Assembly: GCF_947494125.1 (NCBI RefSeq)
Contig: NZ_CANLTU010000012.1
Location: 1 to 64,000 of the forward strand
Direction: 5' to 3'
DNA length: 64,000 bases
Source: an uncultured Tenacibaculum sp.
GTDB lineage: Bacteria > Bacteroidota > Bacteroidia > Flavobacteriales > Flavobacteriaceae
How positions within the stretch are numbered: the first letter of the stretch is position 1; every line of letters starts with the position of its first letter. Below, in pieces: positions 1-8,541 of this stretch. The notes under the pieces were generated by a model. That model was not told the origin of the DNA. It searched no databases and saw only the letters and a program-made list of their open reading frames with translations. The position numbers and the translations under genes are program-made.

Positions 1-69
1 ATTCAACTCGTAGACAGAAAAGGAAAAATGCACCAACATCAAGGCCACTTCTCTATTTTAAGAAAATAA
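1..69 (+). CDS. C-terminal end of a T9SS type B cargo protein (partial)
   Basis: The frame is open from the first base and encodes 22 residues ending in GHFSILRK before TAA. This ending closely matches the last residues of the three complete proteins downstream (KGHFSLQQNK, KGNFSLQKN, KSHFSLLRK), which is the final strand of the gliding-motility-type C-terminal sorting domain. The fragment is therefore the 3' end of a fourth member of the tandem family. Most of the gene lies outside the window. The family call rests on this short ending and its position. Confidence 0.8.
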   Translation: MQLVDRKGKMHQHQGHFSILRK

Positions 70-80
70 TTTATTAAATT

Positions 81-110
81 AGCTAATGAATTAATATTAA
101 TTCATTAGCT
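81..110. promoter_or_regulatory. 30-bp perfect palindrome abutting a start codon
   Basis: The 15-base half AGCTAATGAATTAAT is followed at once by its exact reverse complement, and the palindrome ends on the base before the ATG at 111. In RNA it would form a long AT-rich hairpin over the translation start; in DNA it could be an operator. No U-run follows, so a terminator for the upstream gene is unlikely. The next paralog also has AGCT just before its ATG but lacks the palindrome. Confidence 0.7.
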
Positions 111-2801
111 ATGAATAAATTAACAGTATTTTTTATCTTTATTTTTTCCTTTTACGGCTTTAGTCAAAACGAAACCATTAATTGGTATTTTGGAAATGAA
201 GCTGGAATGAAATTCAATAAAGCAACTCCAGAATCCGTAAATAATGGAAAAATGAAAGCTCCTGCTGGATGCTCTTCATTTTCCGACAATGACGGAAATC
301 TTTTGTTTTATACTAATGGAAAAACGGTATGGAATAAAAATCATGAAATTATGGAAAACGGGGATAATTTAGCTGGTGACATAAATCATACTCAAAGTAC
401 TATAATAATTCCTAAACCCAATAATAACGATACTTTTTTTATTTTCACAACACGAAAAAAAAAATCTGATAAATTTATTGATGGTCTTTATTTTAATGAA
501 ATAAAAATAAATAATAATTTTCCTTTAGGTAAAGTTTCACAAAAGAACAGGAGGTTAAACTCTTTTTCTGCTGAAAAAATAACAGCAATTCATAGTGCTG
601 ATTCAAAATCTATATGGGTAATTACATTAACTAATAAAATTTCAGCAAATAAAGAGAATTTCAACTCCTTTTTCATTTATAATGTTAATGAAAATGGAGT
701 GAATCTACTTCCACAAAGAACTTTAATAAATAATATTAAACCATCGATTGGAACATTAAAAGCTAGTCCTAATGGAGAAATTGTTGTATTAACTGTACCT
801 GGTACATTATATTTTTATAAATTTAATACTTCAACAGGTGAAATATCTCAAGATAAAATAATTACTACGGCTATAAGTTTTACCAGTGGAATTTCAGCTT
901 ATGGTGCAGAATTTTCTCCAAATTCAAAAATAATGTATTATACAGGCTATGAATATGGTAATGGTCCTCCTAATTTTGTTTTAAAGCAATTTGATTTAAG
1001 CTCTAATGATATTTTCCAACTAGGTAAAACTATTTTTTCTAAACCAAACTTCTTTCCTTGCTCTATACAATTAGGCCCAAATAGCAAAATTTATGTTTCT
1101 TATAATAATGATTTTTATAATGGATCAATAAAAACAATAGGCGTTATTAATGCCCCAGATAAAGAAGGAAGTCAATGTGATTATATACATGATAAAATAA
1201 ATTTAAACCCAAACAATTCAACTAGAGGGCTTCCAAATTTCATATCTTCTTATTTTAGAAATAGAATTATTACCGAAAATAAATGTGTGTTTGACTTATT
1301 TGAATTCTCTTTAGATTCTTATGCTCCAATTACTTCTGTTTCTTGGGATTTTGGCGATGGCAATACAAGTACACAAATGAACCCTAAACATAGTTATGTT
1401 ACACCAGGAGAGTACACTATAAATGCCACAATAATTATTAATAACAAAAAAAATAATATTTATAAAAAAGTCAAGGTCTTTCCTTTACCTGAATTAATAA
1501 AAAATCAAAAATTAGTTCAATGTGATGATAATAACGATGGTATTAGTTTGTTTAATTTAAACAATATAAATGATAAAATTTCTAAAGATGACAGCCTTAC
1601 GTACACTTTTTATAAAAGTTTAACAGATGCACAAGGTAATTTAAGCCCTATTCTAGATCCCGAAAATTTTTACAACGAGAGTAACCCTCAAGTTATTTAT
1701 ACAAAAGCTGTTAGTATTAATGGGTGTACAGAAATCGAAAACTTTACAATTGAATCTTTATTTAAACCATCTATAAATATAGCTCCTATTATTGAATGTG
1801 AAATACCTAATAGTAATAGTGAAAGTAATTTCGACCTACAAAGAAAAAAAGTAGAACTAAATACACTTTTAAATTTATCTAAGTTATACAAAATATCTTT
1901 TTTTCCTACTTTTGAAGATGCTCAAAAATCAACAAATGAATTATCTGATTTATATAAATCCTCAACAACAACTATTTGGGTTAGAATTGAAAATGAAAAT
2001 GAATGTTCAGGTATATCATCAATACAACTTATTGTAAATAACTTACCTGTTACAGGAATAAACGAATCATATACAATATGTGTCGATCCAACAGCACATG
2101 TTCCAGTTATAGCATCCGCGGATAACAATAATAATAAATTTGAATGGAAAGATAATAATGGAAATATTATAAGTACTAATAACGAATTTACCTTAACTAA
2201 AACAGGAAATTATTCACTTACCGTATATAAAACACTAAATAATATAGAATGTTCCAATACATCTAATTTTGTTGTTATTAATCCTACTCCTCCAGAAATC
2301 ACAAGTCTTGATTTTGATTCTCAAAGTGAACAAAAAAACAGTGTTTATGTTACAGTAAATGGTAATAGTTCGTATGAATTTTCTTTAAACAATATTGATT
2401 ATTTTGGTAGTGGAACTTCTCATACATTTTATGATGTAATACCAGGAATAAACACCGTTTATGTTAGAGATATTAAAAAATGTGAAGCCATTACAACAGA
2501 TAATATTAGTATTATTGGTTATCCTAAGTTTTTATCTCCAAATGGGGATAATAAAAATGATATTTGGACTGTCTACGGAGTAAATTCTAATTTTTTTAAA
2601 AAAATAACTATAACAATTTTTAACAGATTTGGAAAAGTTCTATACACAATTAATAATCAAAATGCTGAACAAGGTTGGAATGGAACCTTAAATGGTAAAC
2701 CTCTACCGCCTAATGATTATTGGTTTTATGCAAAATTAGTCGACTTAAATGACAATATAATTGAAAAAAAAGGGCACTTTTCTCTTCAACAAAATAAATA
2801 A
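111..2801 (+). CDS. T9SS type B secreted protein with PKD domain, paralog 1
   Basis: An 896-residue exported protein. It has a signal peptide (residues 1-18, FSFYGFSQ at the cut), then a region of about 360 residues with propeller-like repeats (NWYFGNEAG, GCSSFSDNDGNLLFYTNG). A PKD domain follows near 400-470 (VSWDFGDGN, YVTPGEYTI), then cysteine-spaced beta modules. The last 90 residues form a gliding-motility-type C-terminal domain (FLSPNGDNKNDIW, IFNRFGKVLY, GWNGTLNGKPLPPNDYW). That domain marks cargo of the type IX secretion system of the type B class, so the protein should be exported across the outer membrane and released or attached at the surface. Ligand and role are unknown. It heads a tandem family with the next two genes. 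Confidence 0.9.
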   Translation: MNKLTVFFIFIFSFYGFSQNETINWYFGNEAGMKFNKATPESVNNGKMKAPAGCSSFSDNDGNLLFYTNGKTVWNKNHEIMENGDNLAGDINHTQSTIIIPKPNNNDTFFIFTTRKKKSDKFIDGLYFNEIKINNNFPLGKVSQKNRRLNSFSAEKITAIHSADSKSIWVITLTNKISANKENFNSFFIYNVNENGVNLLPQRTLINNIKPSIGTLKASPNGEIVVLTVPGTLYFYKFNTSTGEISQDKIITTAISFTSGISAYGAEFSPNSKIMYYTGYEYGNGPPNFVLKQFDLSSNDIFQLGKTIFSKPNFFPCSIQLGPNSKIYVSYNNDFYNGSIKTIGVINAPDKEGSQCDYIHDKINLNPNNSTRGLPNFISSYFRNRIITENKCVFDLFEFSLDSYAPITSVSWDFGDGNTSTQMNPKHSYVTPGEYTINATIIINNKKNNIYKKVKVFPLPELIKNQKLVQCDDNNDGISLFNLNNINDKISKDDSLTYTFYKSLTDAQGNLSPILDPENFYNESNPQVIYTKAVSINGCTEIENFTIESLFKPSINIAPIIECEIPNSNSESNFDLQRKKVELNTLLNLSKLYKISFFPTFEDAQKSTNELSDLYKSSTTTIWVRIENENECSGISSIQLIVNNLPVTGINESYTICVDPTAHVPVIASADNNNNKFEWKDNNGNIISTNNEFTLTKTGNYSLTVYKTLNNIECSNTSNFVVINPTPPEITSLDFDSQSEQKNSVYVTVNGNSSYEFSLNNIDYFGSGTSHTFYDVIPGINTVYVRDIKKCEAITTDNISIIGYPKFLSPNGDNKNDIWTVYGVNSNFFKKITITIFNRFGKVLYTINNQNAEQGWNGTLNGKPLPPNDYWFYAKLVDLNDNIIEKKGHFSLQQNK

Positions 2802-2873
2802 AAAATAGGAAAAACACCACTTAGATAAAAAAATATTTTCCCTATCTTTAAATGTTATAATAAATTCATAGCT

Positions 2874-5573
2874 ATGAAAAAATTATTATTTATTTTTTTT
2901 CCATTATTTTGTTTCTCTCAAAATGAAACAAACAATTGGTATTTTGGAGATAAAGGTGGAATATATTTCAATAAAGGTGAAATTAGTATTCTAAATAATA
3001 GCCAAATGAACACTCCTGAAGGTTGTTCTACAATCTCAGATATTAATGGTGATTTATTATTTTATACTAATGGACAAACAGTATGGAATAAAAACCACGA
3101 AATTATGGAAAATGGAGAAGGATTAGCTTCCGATAAAGAAAATACACAAACTTCCATAATCATTCCTAAACCTGGAAGTAAAGAAAATTTTTACCTGTTT
3201 ACTACCAAAATTTCAAACTCAACATCACCTTTACTTGCTCAAGGAATATATTATACAGAAATTGAAATCTCAAATAAGTATCCTTTAGGGAAAGTATTAT
3301 TTAAATATATTCGTCTTATAGGTGGTTCATCTGAAAAAATTTCAGCTGTTCATCATGCTGATGGAAAATCTATTTGGGTTATGACCTATACCAGTTTATC
3401 AGGTCTTCCTAATAGCCCTATAAATGCGTTAACCTTATTTAAAATTGATGAAACTGGTATTAATTCTAGAATAGTCTCAATTCAAGAAGAAATACAATCT
3501 AAAAAAGGAGCCATGAAGGTTTCTCCTGATGGGAAATATATTGCAGTATCAGATTATAACAAGCAATTTATATACTTATACAATTTTAATAATGAAAATG
3601 GAACTGTTAATTTAAAAGAAAGAATTTTTGCAGATACATCTCTATTTAGCCCAAAGTATGTTTATGGTCTTGAGTTCTCTTCTGATTCAAAAATATTATA
3701 TTATACAGCAGAAATTGGACAAACTGGTATTAGTACTGTTAATCAATATATTATAAATTCAGACACTAATGATCCTCTTTTCCCTAAAAAAACTCAAATA
3801 TTTAGCTCTAAAGATGAATTTTTTGGTTCCTTACAATTAGCTAATAATAGTAAGATTTATGTTGCATTATGTAATAAAAATACAAACTCAATAATTTCAT
3901 CAGAAAAAATAGGAGTAATAAATTTCCCTCAAAAAATTAACCCAGAAGCAAATTATCAACACCTATCTATTGATCTTGAAACTGGTGCCTCAAATAAAGG
4001 ACTTCCTAATTTCATATCTTCCTATTTTAGAAATAGAATAATTACAGAAAATAAATGTGCTTTTGACTTATTTGAATTTTCTTTAGATTCTTATGCTCCA
4101 ATTACTTCCGTTTCTTGGGATTTTGGCGATAACTCAAACACAAGTACAAATATAAATCCAACACACACATATACCTCACCTGGAAATTATATTGTAACTG
4201 CCACTATAACAATAAATAATCAACAGCAGAATATTTATAAAAAAGTCAAAGTTTTTCCTTTACCTGAATTAATAAAAAATCAAAAATTAGTACAATGTGA
4301 TGATAATAACGATGGTATTAGTTTATTTAACTTAAACAATATAAATGATAAAATTTCTAAAGATAATAGCCTTACGTACACTTTTTATAAAAGCTTAAAA
4401 GAAGCACAAACTAATTCAAACCCTATTCTAAATCCTGAAAACTTTCACAACGAAAGCAACCCTCAAGTTATTTACACAAAAGCTGTTAGTATTAACGGGT
4501 GTACAGAAATTGAAAGCTTTACAATTGAATCTTTATTTAAACCATCTATAAATATAGTACCTATTATTGAATGTGAAATACCTAATAGTAATAGTGAAAG
4601 TAATTTCGATTTACAAAGTAAAAAAGTAGAACTCAATGCACTTTTAAATTTATCTAAATTATACAAAATATCTTTTTTTCCTACTTTTGAAGATGCTCAA
4701 AAATCAACAAATGAATTACCTAATTTATTTAAATCCTCAACAACAACTATTTGGGTTAAAATTGAAAATGAAAATGAATGCTCAGGTATATCATCAATAC
4801 AACTTATAGTAAACAACTTACCTATTATTGCAATAAACGATTCTTATACAATATGTGTAAACCCTGCAATACATTCACCTATAATTTTAAATGCAGATAA
4901 TCAAAATGATAAGTTTGAATGGAAAGATATTAACGACAATATACTAAGTACAAATAGCCAATTTACTTTAACTAAAACTGGTAAATTTTCACTCACAGTA
5001 TATAAAACTGAAAATGGAGTACAATGTTCTACTAGCAAGGATTTTTTAGTTGATAATCCTACTTCTCCAAATGTTACTAATTTAGATGTTAGTTTTGAAA
5101 ATGAACAAAGTAATACTGTTTATATTAGTGTAAATGGCAATAGTTCTTATGAATATTCTTTGGATAATATAAATTTCTTTGGCAGTGGAGCGTCACATAC
5201 TTTTAATGAAGTACAGCCAGGTATAAACACTATTTATGTGAGAGATCTTCTTAAATGTGAGCCTGTAATATCTACAGATGTTAGTGTCATAGGTTATTCT
5301 AAATTTTTAACTCCAAATGGAGATGATAAAAATGACACTTGGATTATCTATGGCCTAAAATCTAAATTTTTCAAAAAAATAGACGTTACTATTTTTAATA
5401 GGTTTGGAAGAGTTCTTTATACTATAAATAACCAAAATGCTGAACAAGGTTGGAATGGAACTTTAAATGGTAAGCTACTCCCCCCTAATGATTATTGGTT
5501 TTATGCAAAATTAACTGATTTAAAAGATAATATTATTGAAAAAAAGGGGAACTTTTCCCTTCAAAAAAACTAA
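2874..5573 (+). CDS. T9SS type B secreted protein with PKD domain, paralog 2
   Basis: An 899-residue close paralog of the preceding gene with the same layout: signal peptide (ending FCFSQ), propeller-like N-terminal region (NWYFGDKGG, GDLLFYTNGQTVWNKNHEIM), PKD domain (VSWDFGDNSN, YTSPGNYIV), cysteine-spaced beta region and type B sorting domain (FLTPNGDDKNDTW, GWNGTLNGKLLPPNDYW). The middle, from FISSYFRNRIITENKC through the PKD domain to about residue 650, is almost identical to paralog 1, while the N-terminal third is much more diverged. The 3' flanks of both genes share AATAGGAAAAACAC (2804 and 5581), which suggests tandem duplication that included flanking DNA. Expected at the cell surface or outside the cell; function unknown. 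Confidence 0.9.
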   Translation: MKKLLFIFFPLFCFSQNETNNWYFGDKGGIYFNKGEISILNNSQMNTPEGCSTISDINGDLLFYTNGQTVWNKNHEIMENGEGLASDKENTQTSIIIPKPGSKENFYLFTTKISNSTSPLLAQGIYYTEIEISNKYPLGKVLFKYIRLIGGSSEKISAVHHADGKSIWVMTYTSLSGLPNSPINALTLFKIDETGINSRIVSIQEEIQSKKGAMKVSPDGKYIAVSDYNKQFIYLYNFNNENGTVNLKERIFADTSLFSPKYVYGLEFSSDSKILYYTAEIGQTGISTVNQYIINSDTNDPLFPKKTQIFSSKDEFFGSLQLANNSKIYVALCNKNTNSIISSEKIGVINFPQKINPEANYQHLSIDLETGASNKGLPNFISSYFRNRIITENKCAFDLFEFSLDSYAPITSVSWDFGDNSNTSTNINPTHTYTSPGNYIVTATITINNQQQNIYKKVKVFPLPELIKNQKLVQCDDNNDGISLFNLNNINDKISKDNSLTYTFYKSLKEAQTNSNPILNPENFHNESNPQVIYTKAVSINGCTEIESFTIESLFKPSINIVPIIECEIPNSNSESNFDLQSKKVELNALLNLSKLYKISFFPTFEDAQKSTNELPNLFKSSTTTIWVKIENENECSGISSIQLIVNNLPIIAINDSYTICVNPAIHSPIILNADNQNDKFEWKDINDNILSTNSQFTLTKTGKFSLTVYKTENGVQCSTSKDFLVDNPTSPNVTNLDVSFENEQSNTVYISVNGNSSYEYSLDNINFFGSGASHTFNEVQPGINTIYVRDLLKCEPVISTDVSVIGYSKFLTPNGDDKNDTWIIYGLKSKFFKKIDVTIFNRFGRVLYTINNQNAEQGWNGTLNGKLLPPNDYWFYAKLTDLKDNIIEKKGNFSLQKN

Positions 5574-5647
5574 ACTCAAGAATAGGAAAAACACTATTTA
5601 TCAAGTAATTGAGGAAAAAACCTATAGTCCCAACTTTCTTTTTTAAG

Positions 5648-5655
5648 TAACTTTG
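5648..5655 (+). promoter_or_regulatory. Promoter -7 box for T9SS paralog 3
   Basis: TAACTTTG matches the Bacteroidota -7 consensus TAnnTTTG exactly, 23 bases upstream of the ATG at 5679. No convincing -33 TTTG is seen at the right distance. Confidence 0.5.
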
Positions 5656-5678
5656 TATTTAGCTACAAACTATTAAGA

Positions 5679-8474
5679 ATGAAGAAAGTAATCATCGCTT
5701 TTTTCCTCCTCTCCTCTATAATAACAACTGCACAAAAAGAAGCTAACATATGGTATTTCGGAAGAAATGCAGGAATTGATTTTAGTGCGGGTAATCCTAC
5801 TGCGCTCACAAATGGACAATTAAATACATTTGAAGGTTGTTCAACTATTTCAGATAAAGATGGTAACCTACTCTTTTATTCAGATGGTAGTACAGTTTGG
5901 AATAGAAATCACAATATAATGCCTAACGGCACAAATCTCTTAGGAAATAGCTCTAGTACACAATCTGCTTTAATAGTACCAAACCCAACGATAAACAATA
6001 TTTATTATTTATTCACAGTCGATGCTCAAGAAAACAATATGCATGGAGTTAATTATTCTATAATAGATATGAATTTGGATGGAGCTAATGGAGATATTAT
6101 CACCAAAAACATTCCTTTAATAAGCACAGCTACAGAAAAAATAACAGCAGTTATTGGTAAAAGTTGCGACGCTATATGGGTAATTACAGCAGATACCAAT
6201 AATTTTTATGCTTATGAAGTTACTACAGCGGGAGTTAATACCACAGCAATACAATCAAGTTTGGTGAGTCCTTTAGGACTTTTATCAAGTAGAGGCTATT
6301 TAAAAACATCTCCAGATGGCACAAAATTAGCAATGGCTGCTGCTGAATCTGGATCTTACATCTATGATTTAGATACTAACTCTGGTTCTATTTCTAACGG
6401 AAGACGTCTTGACTTAGATTTTAATGATGGATATGGAATTGAATTTTCAATAACTGGAAATAAATTATATGTGGCTACTGGAATATCTTCCAATGGAGGG
6501 ACAGCAAATCTTTATCAGTTTGACGTATCTAATCCAGACATAAATAATATAAACAATTCAAGAGGGGCTCCTTTTTATACCTATCAAGGCTCAAGAGCTG
6601 CTTTACAAATTGGGCCAAACGGTAGAATTTATCATGCAGTAAACAGACAACCTTTTTTAGGAGTAATTAATTCACCCGAAAACCCTAAAGTCTCAATAAA
6701 TTACGTACATAATGGTGTAAACTTAAACGGAAGAGAATCATCTCAAGGCCTCCCCCCCTTTATTCAATCTTATTTTTTACCAACTACTATTTTAAATGCA
6801 GATAATGACCTTGTAATTAGTAATGATAAACAGTTTTTTTGTTCAGGAAGAGATTACCTTTTAAAAGCAGGTAGAATAGAAGTTGGAGCAACTTATACTT
6901 GGGTAAAGGATGGAAACATCATAGGAACAGATTCTATACTAACAACTAATGATATAAATTTTGGCCCTGGAATTTATGAACTAACTATTGAATTAAATAA
7001 TGCATGTAATACTACTTTAACAGCTAATGCAGATATAGAATTTGTTCCACAACCAACAATAGTTAGCATACCTGATTTTGAAAAATGCGATACGGATTCA
7101 GATACTTCAGATCAGAGAACAACATTTGATTTAACTACAAAAGAAGGTCAATTAACTAATAATGCAACCAATGTTAGTGTAGATTTTTTTGACCAAGCAG
7201 ACATTAATTTCTTAAATCCATTACCAAAAACTAATTACATTAATAACACCAATCCAGAAATAATTACAGTTCGTGTTAGTTATAATGCTTCAAATAATAC
7301 AAATTGTTTTGTTACAGGTACATTAACTCTACGAGTTTTAAGCTCAAATTTCACTAGTAATTTAACGAATGTTTATGTTTGTGAAACAGATGTAAATGCA
7401 ACGAATTTAAATGCTACAAGTAGTCTTGGTTCTGGCAATGGATATTATGATTTTTCAAAAAAAACAGAAGAGATTATCACTTTAAATCCAGCAATCTCAC
7501 TCAATTCTCATTCTATTGATTTCTATAGAAGTTTAAATGATGCGAATAATCAAGTAAATCCCATAGTAATACCTTATGAAGATGATTTATTTACCAATGA
7601 TTCTGATATTTTTGTTAGAATCTCACCCAAATCAGCATCTTCATGTTTTACAATTACTAGTTTTAAATTATTTATTGAACTTTTACCTGCCCCCAGAGGA
7701 AATCCTAATCCAATTCTTTTGTGCCTAAATGTTCCAAAAGATACCATACCAATAGCTACTGTAGATTTAGATGCTTCAACTGGAAATATATTAGATACAT
7801 ATCTGTGGTATAAAGACGGACAGTTAATACCTAATGAAACAAGTGCTATTTATAAAGCTTCAGATAAAGGTATTTATAAAGTAGAAGCCTATCGAAATAA
7901 TTCATTAACAGAAAGTCCATGTGCAGGCTATAATACTTTTACAGTAACTGTTTCAAGCAAGGCTGTAATTGTAAATATTATTCCTACAGATGATACTTTA
8001 AATAACAATAATATAGTTATAACTGTAGAGGGTGAAGGAAGTTATGAATACGCTTTAAATGGTTCTAATATTTTTAATACCGGACCTTATAATCTCACTT
8101 ATACTTTTTCAAATTTAAGTATAGGAATATATACAATTAAAATTAGAGATAAAAATGGTTGTGGGATTACAAATTCAAATGAAATTCCTATTATTTTCTT
8201 TCAAAAACATTGCACACCAAATCAAGATGGCATTTATGATACTTGGAGGATATTGGGAGTAGACAATGATTTTTTTCAATCTGTAGAAGTAAATATATAC
8301 GATAGATATGGAAAAAGAATCGCTGTAATACCTAGCAAAGATCATAAAGGCTGGGGAGGAATTTACAATGGTAAAAAACTACCTTCTTCAGATTATTGGT
8401 ACAACGCTATACTTCTTGATAAAAATGGAATAATTCGCACTAAAAAAAGCCATTTTAGCTTACTAAGAAAATAA
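5679..8474 (+). CDS. T9SS type B secreted protein, paralog 3
   Basis: A 931-residue exported protein: signal peptide (residues 1-18, IITTAQ), N-terminal propeller-like region (NIWYFGRNAGIDF, GCSTISDKDGNLLFYSDG, STVWNRNHNIM), Ig/PKD-like beta modules (YTWVKDGNIIG, YLWYKDGQLIP) and a C-terminal type B sorting domain (HCTPNQDGIYDTW, VNIYDRYGKRI, GWGGIYNGKKLPSSDYW). It is the most diverged of the three complete copies and lacks the canonical PKD SWDFGDG motif; Ig-like WYKDG modules occupy that zone instead. It has its own promoter box at 5648. The T9SS should carry it to the surface. Its substrate or adhesion target cannot be read from the sequence. Confidence 0.9.
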   Translation: MKKVIIAFFLLSSIITTAQKEANIWYFGRNAGIDFSAGNPTALTNGQLNTFEGCSTISDKDGNLLFYSDGSTVWNRNHNIMPNGTNLLGNSSSTQSALIVPNPTINNIYYLFTVDAQENNMHGVNYSIIDMNLDGANGDIITKNIPLISTATEKITAVIGKSCDAIWVITADTNNFYAYEVTTAGVNTTAIQSSLVSPLGLLSSRGYLKTSPDGTKLAMAAAESGSYIYDLDTNSGSISNGRRLDLDFNDGYGIEFSITGNKLYVATGISSNGGTANLYQFDVSNPDINNINNSRGAPFYTYQGSRAALQIGPNGRIYHAVNRQPFLGVINSPENPKVSINYVHNGVNLNGRESSQGLPPFIQSYFLPTTILNADNDLVISNDKQFFCSGRDYLLKAGRIEVGATYTWVKDGNIIGTDSILTTNDINFGPGIYELTIELNNACNTTLTANADIEFVPQPTIVSIPDFEKCDTDSDTSDQRTTFDLTTKEGQLTNNATNVSVDFFDQADINFLNPLPKTNYINNTNPEIITVRVSYNASNNTNCFVTGTLTLRVLSSNFTSNLTNVYVCETDVNATNLNATSSLGSGNGYYDFSKKTEEIITLNPAISLNSHSIDFYRSLNDANNQVNPIVIPYEDDLFTNDSDIFVRISPKSASSCFTITSFKLFIELLPAPRGNPNPILLCLNVPKDTIPIATVDLDASTGNILDTYLWYKDGQLIPNETSAIYKASDKGIYKVEAYRNNSLTESPCAGYNTFTVTVSSKAVIVNIIPTDDTLNNNNIVITVEGEGSYEYALNGSNIFNTGPYNLTYTFSNLSIGIYTIKIRDKNGCGITNSNEIPIIFFQKHCTPNQDGIYDTWRILGVDNDFFQSVEVNIYDRYGKRIAVIPSKDHKGWGGIYNGKKLPSSDYWYNAILLDKNGIIRTKKSHFSLLRK

Positions 8475-8529
8475 ATATTCATACTTAATTACTCTATCAA
8501 ATCGAGTAGTATATCAATAAAACTATCCG

Positions 8530-8537
8530 TATTTTTG
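8530..8537 (+). promoter_or_regulatory. Promoter -7 box for uvrB, close to the start codon
   Basis: TATTTTTG fits TAnnTTTG. It ends four bases before the uvrB ATG at 8542, so the transcript would begin at or next to the start codon and be nearly leaderless. No clear -33 element is visible. Confidence 0.35.
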
Positions 8538-8541
8538 TTGT

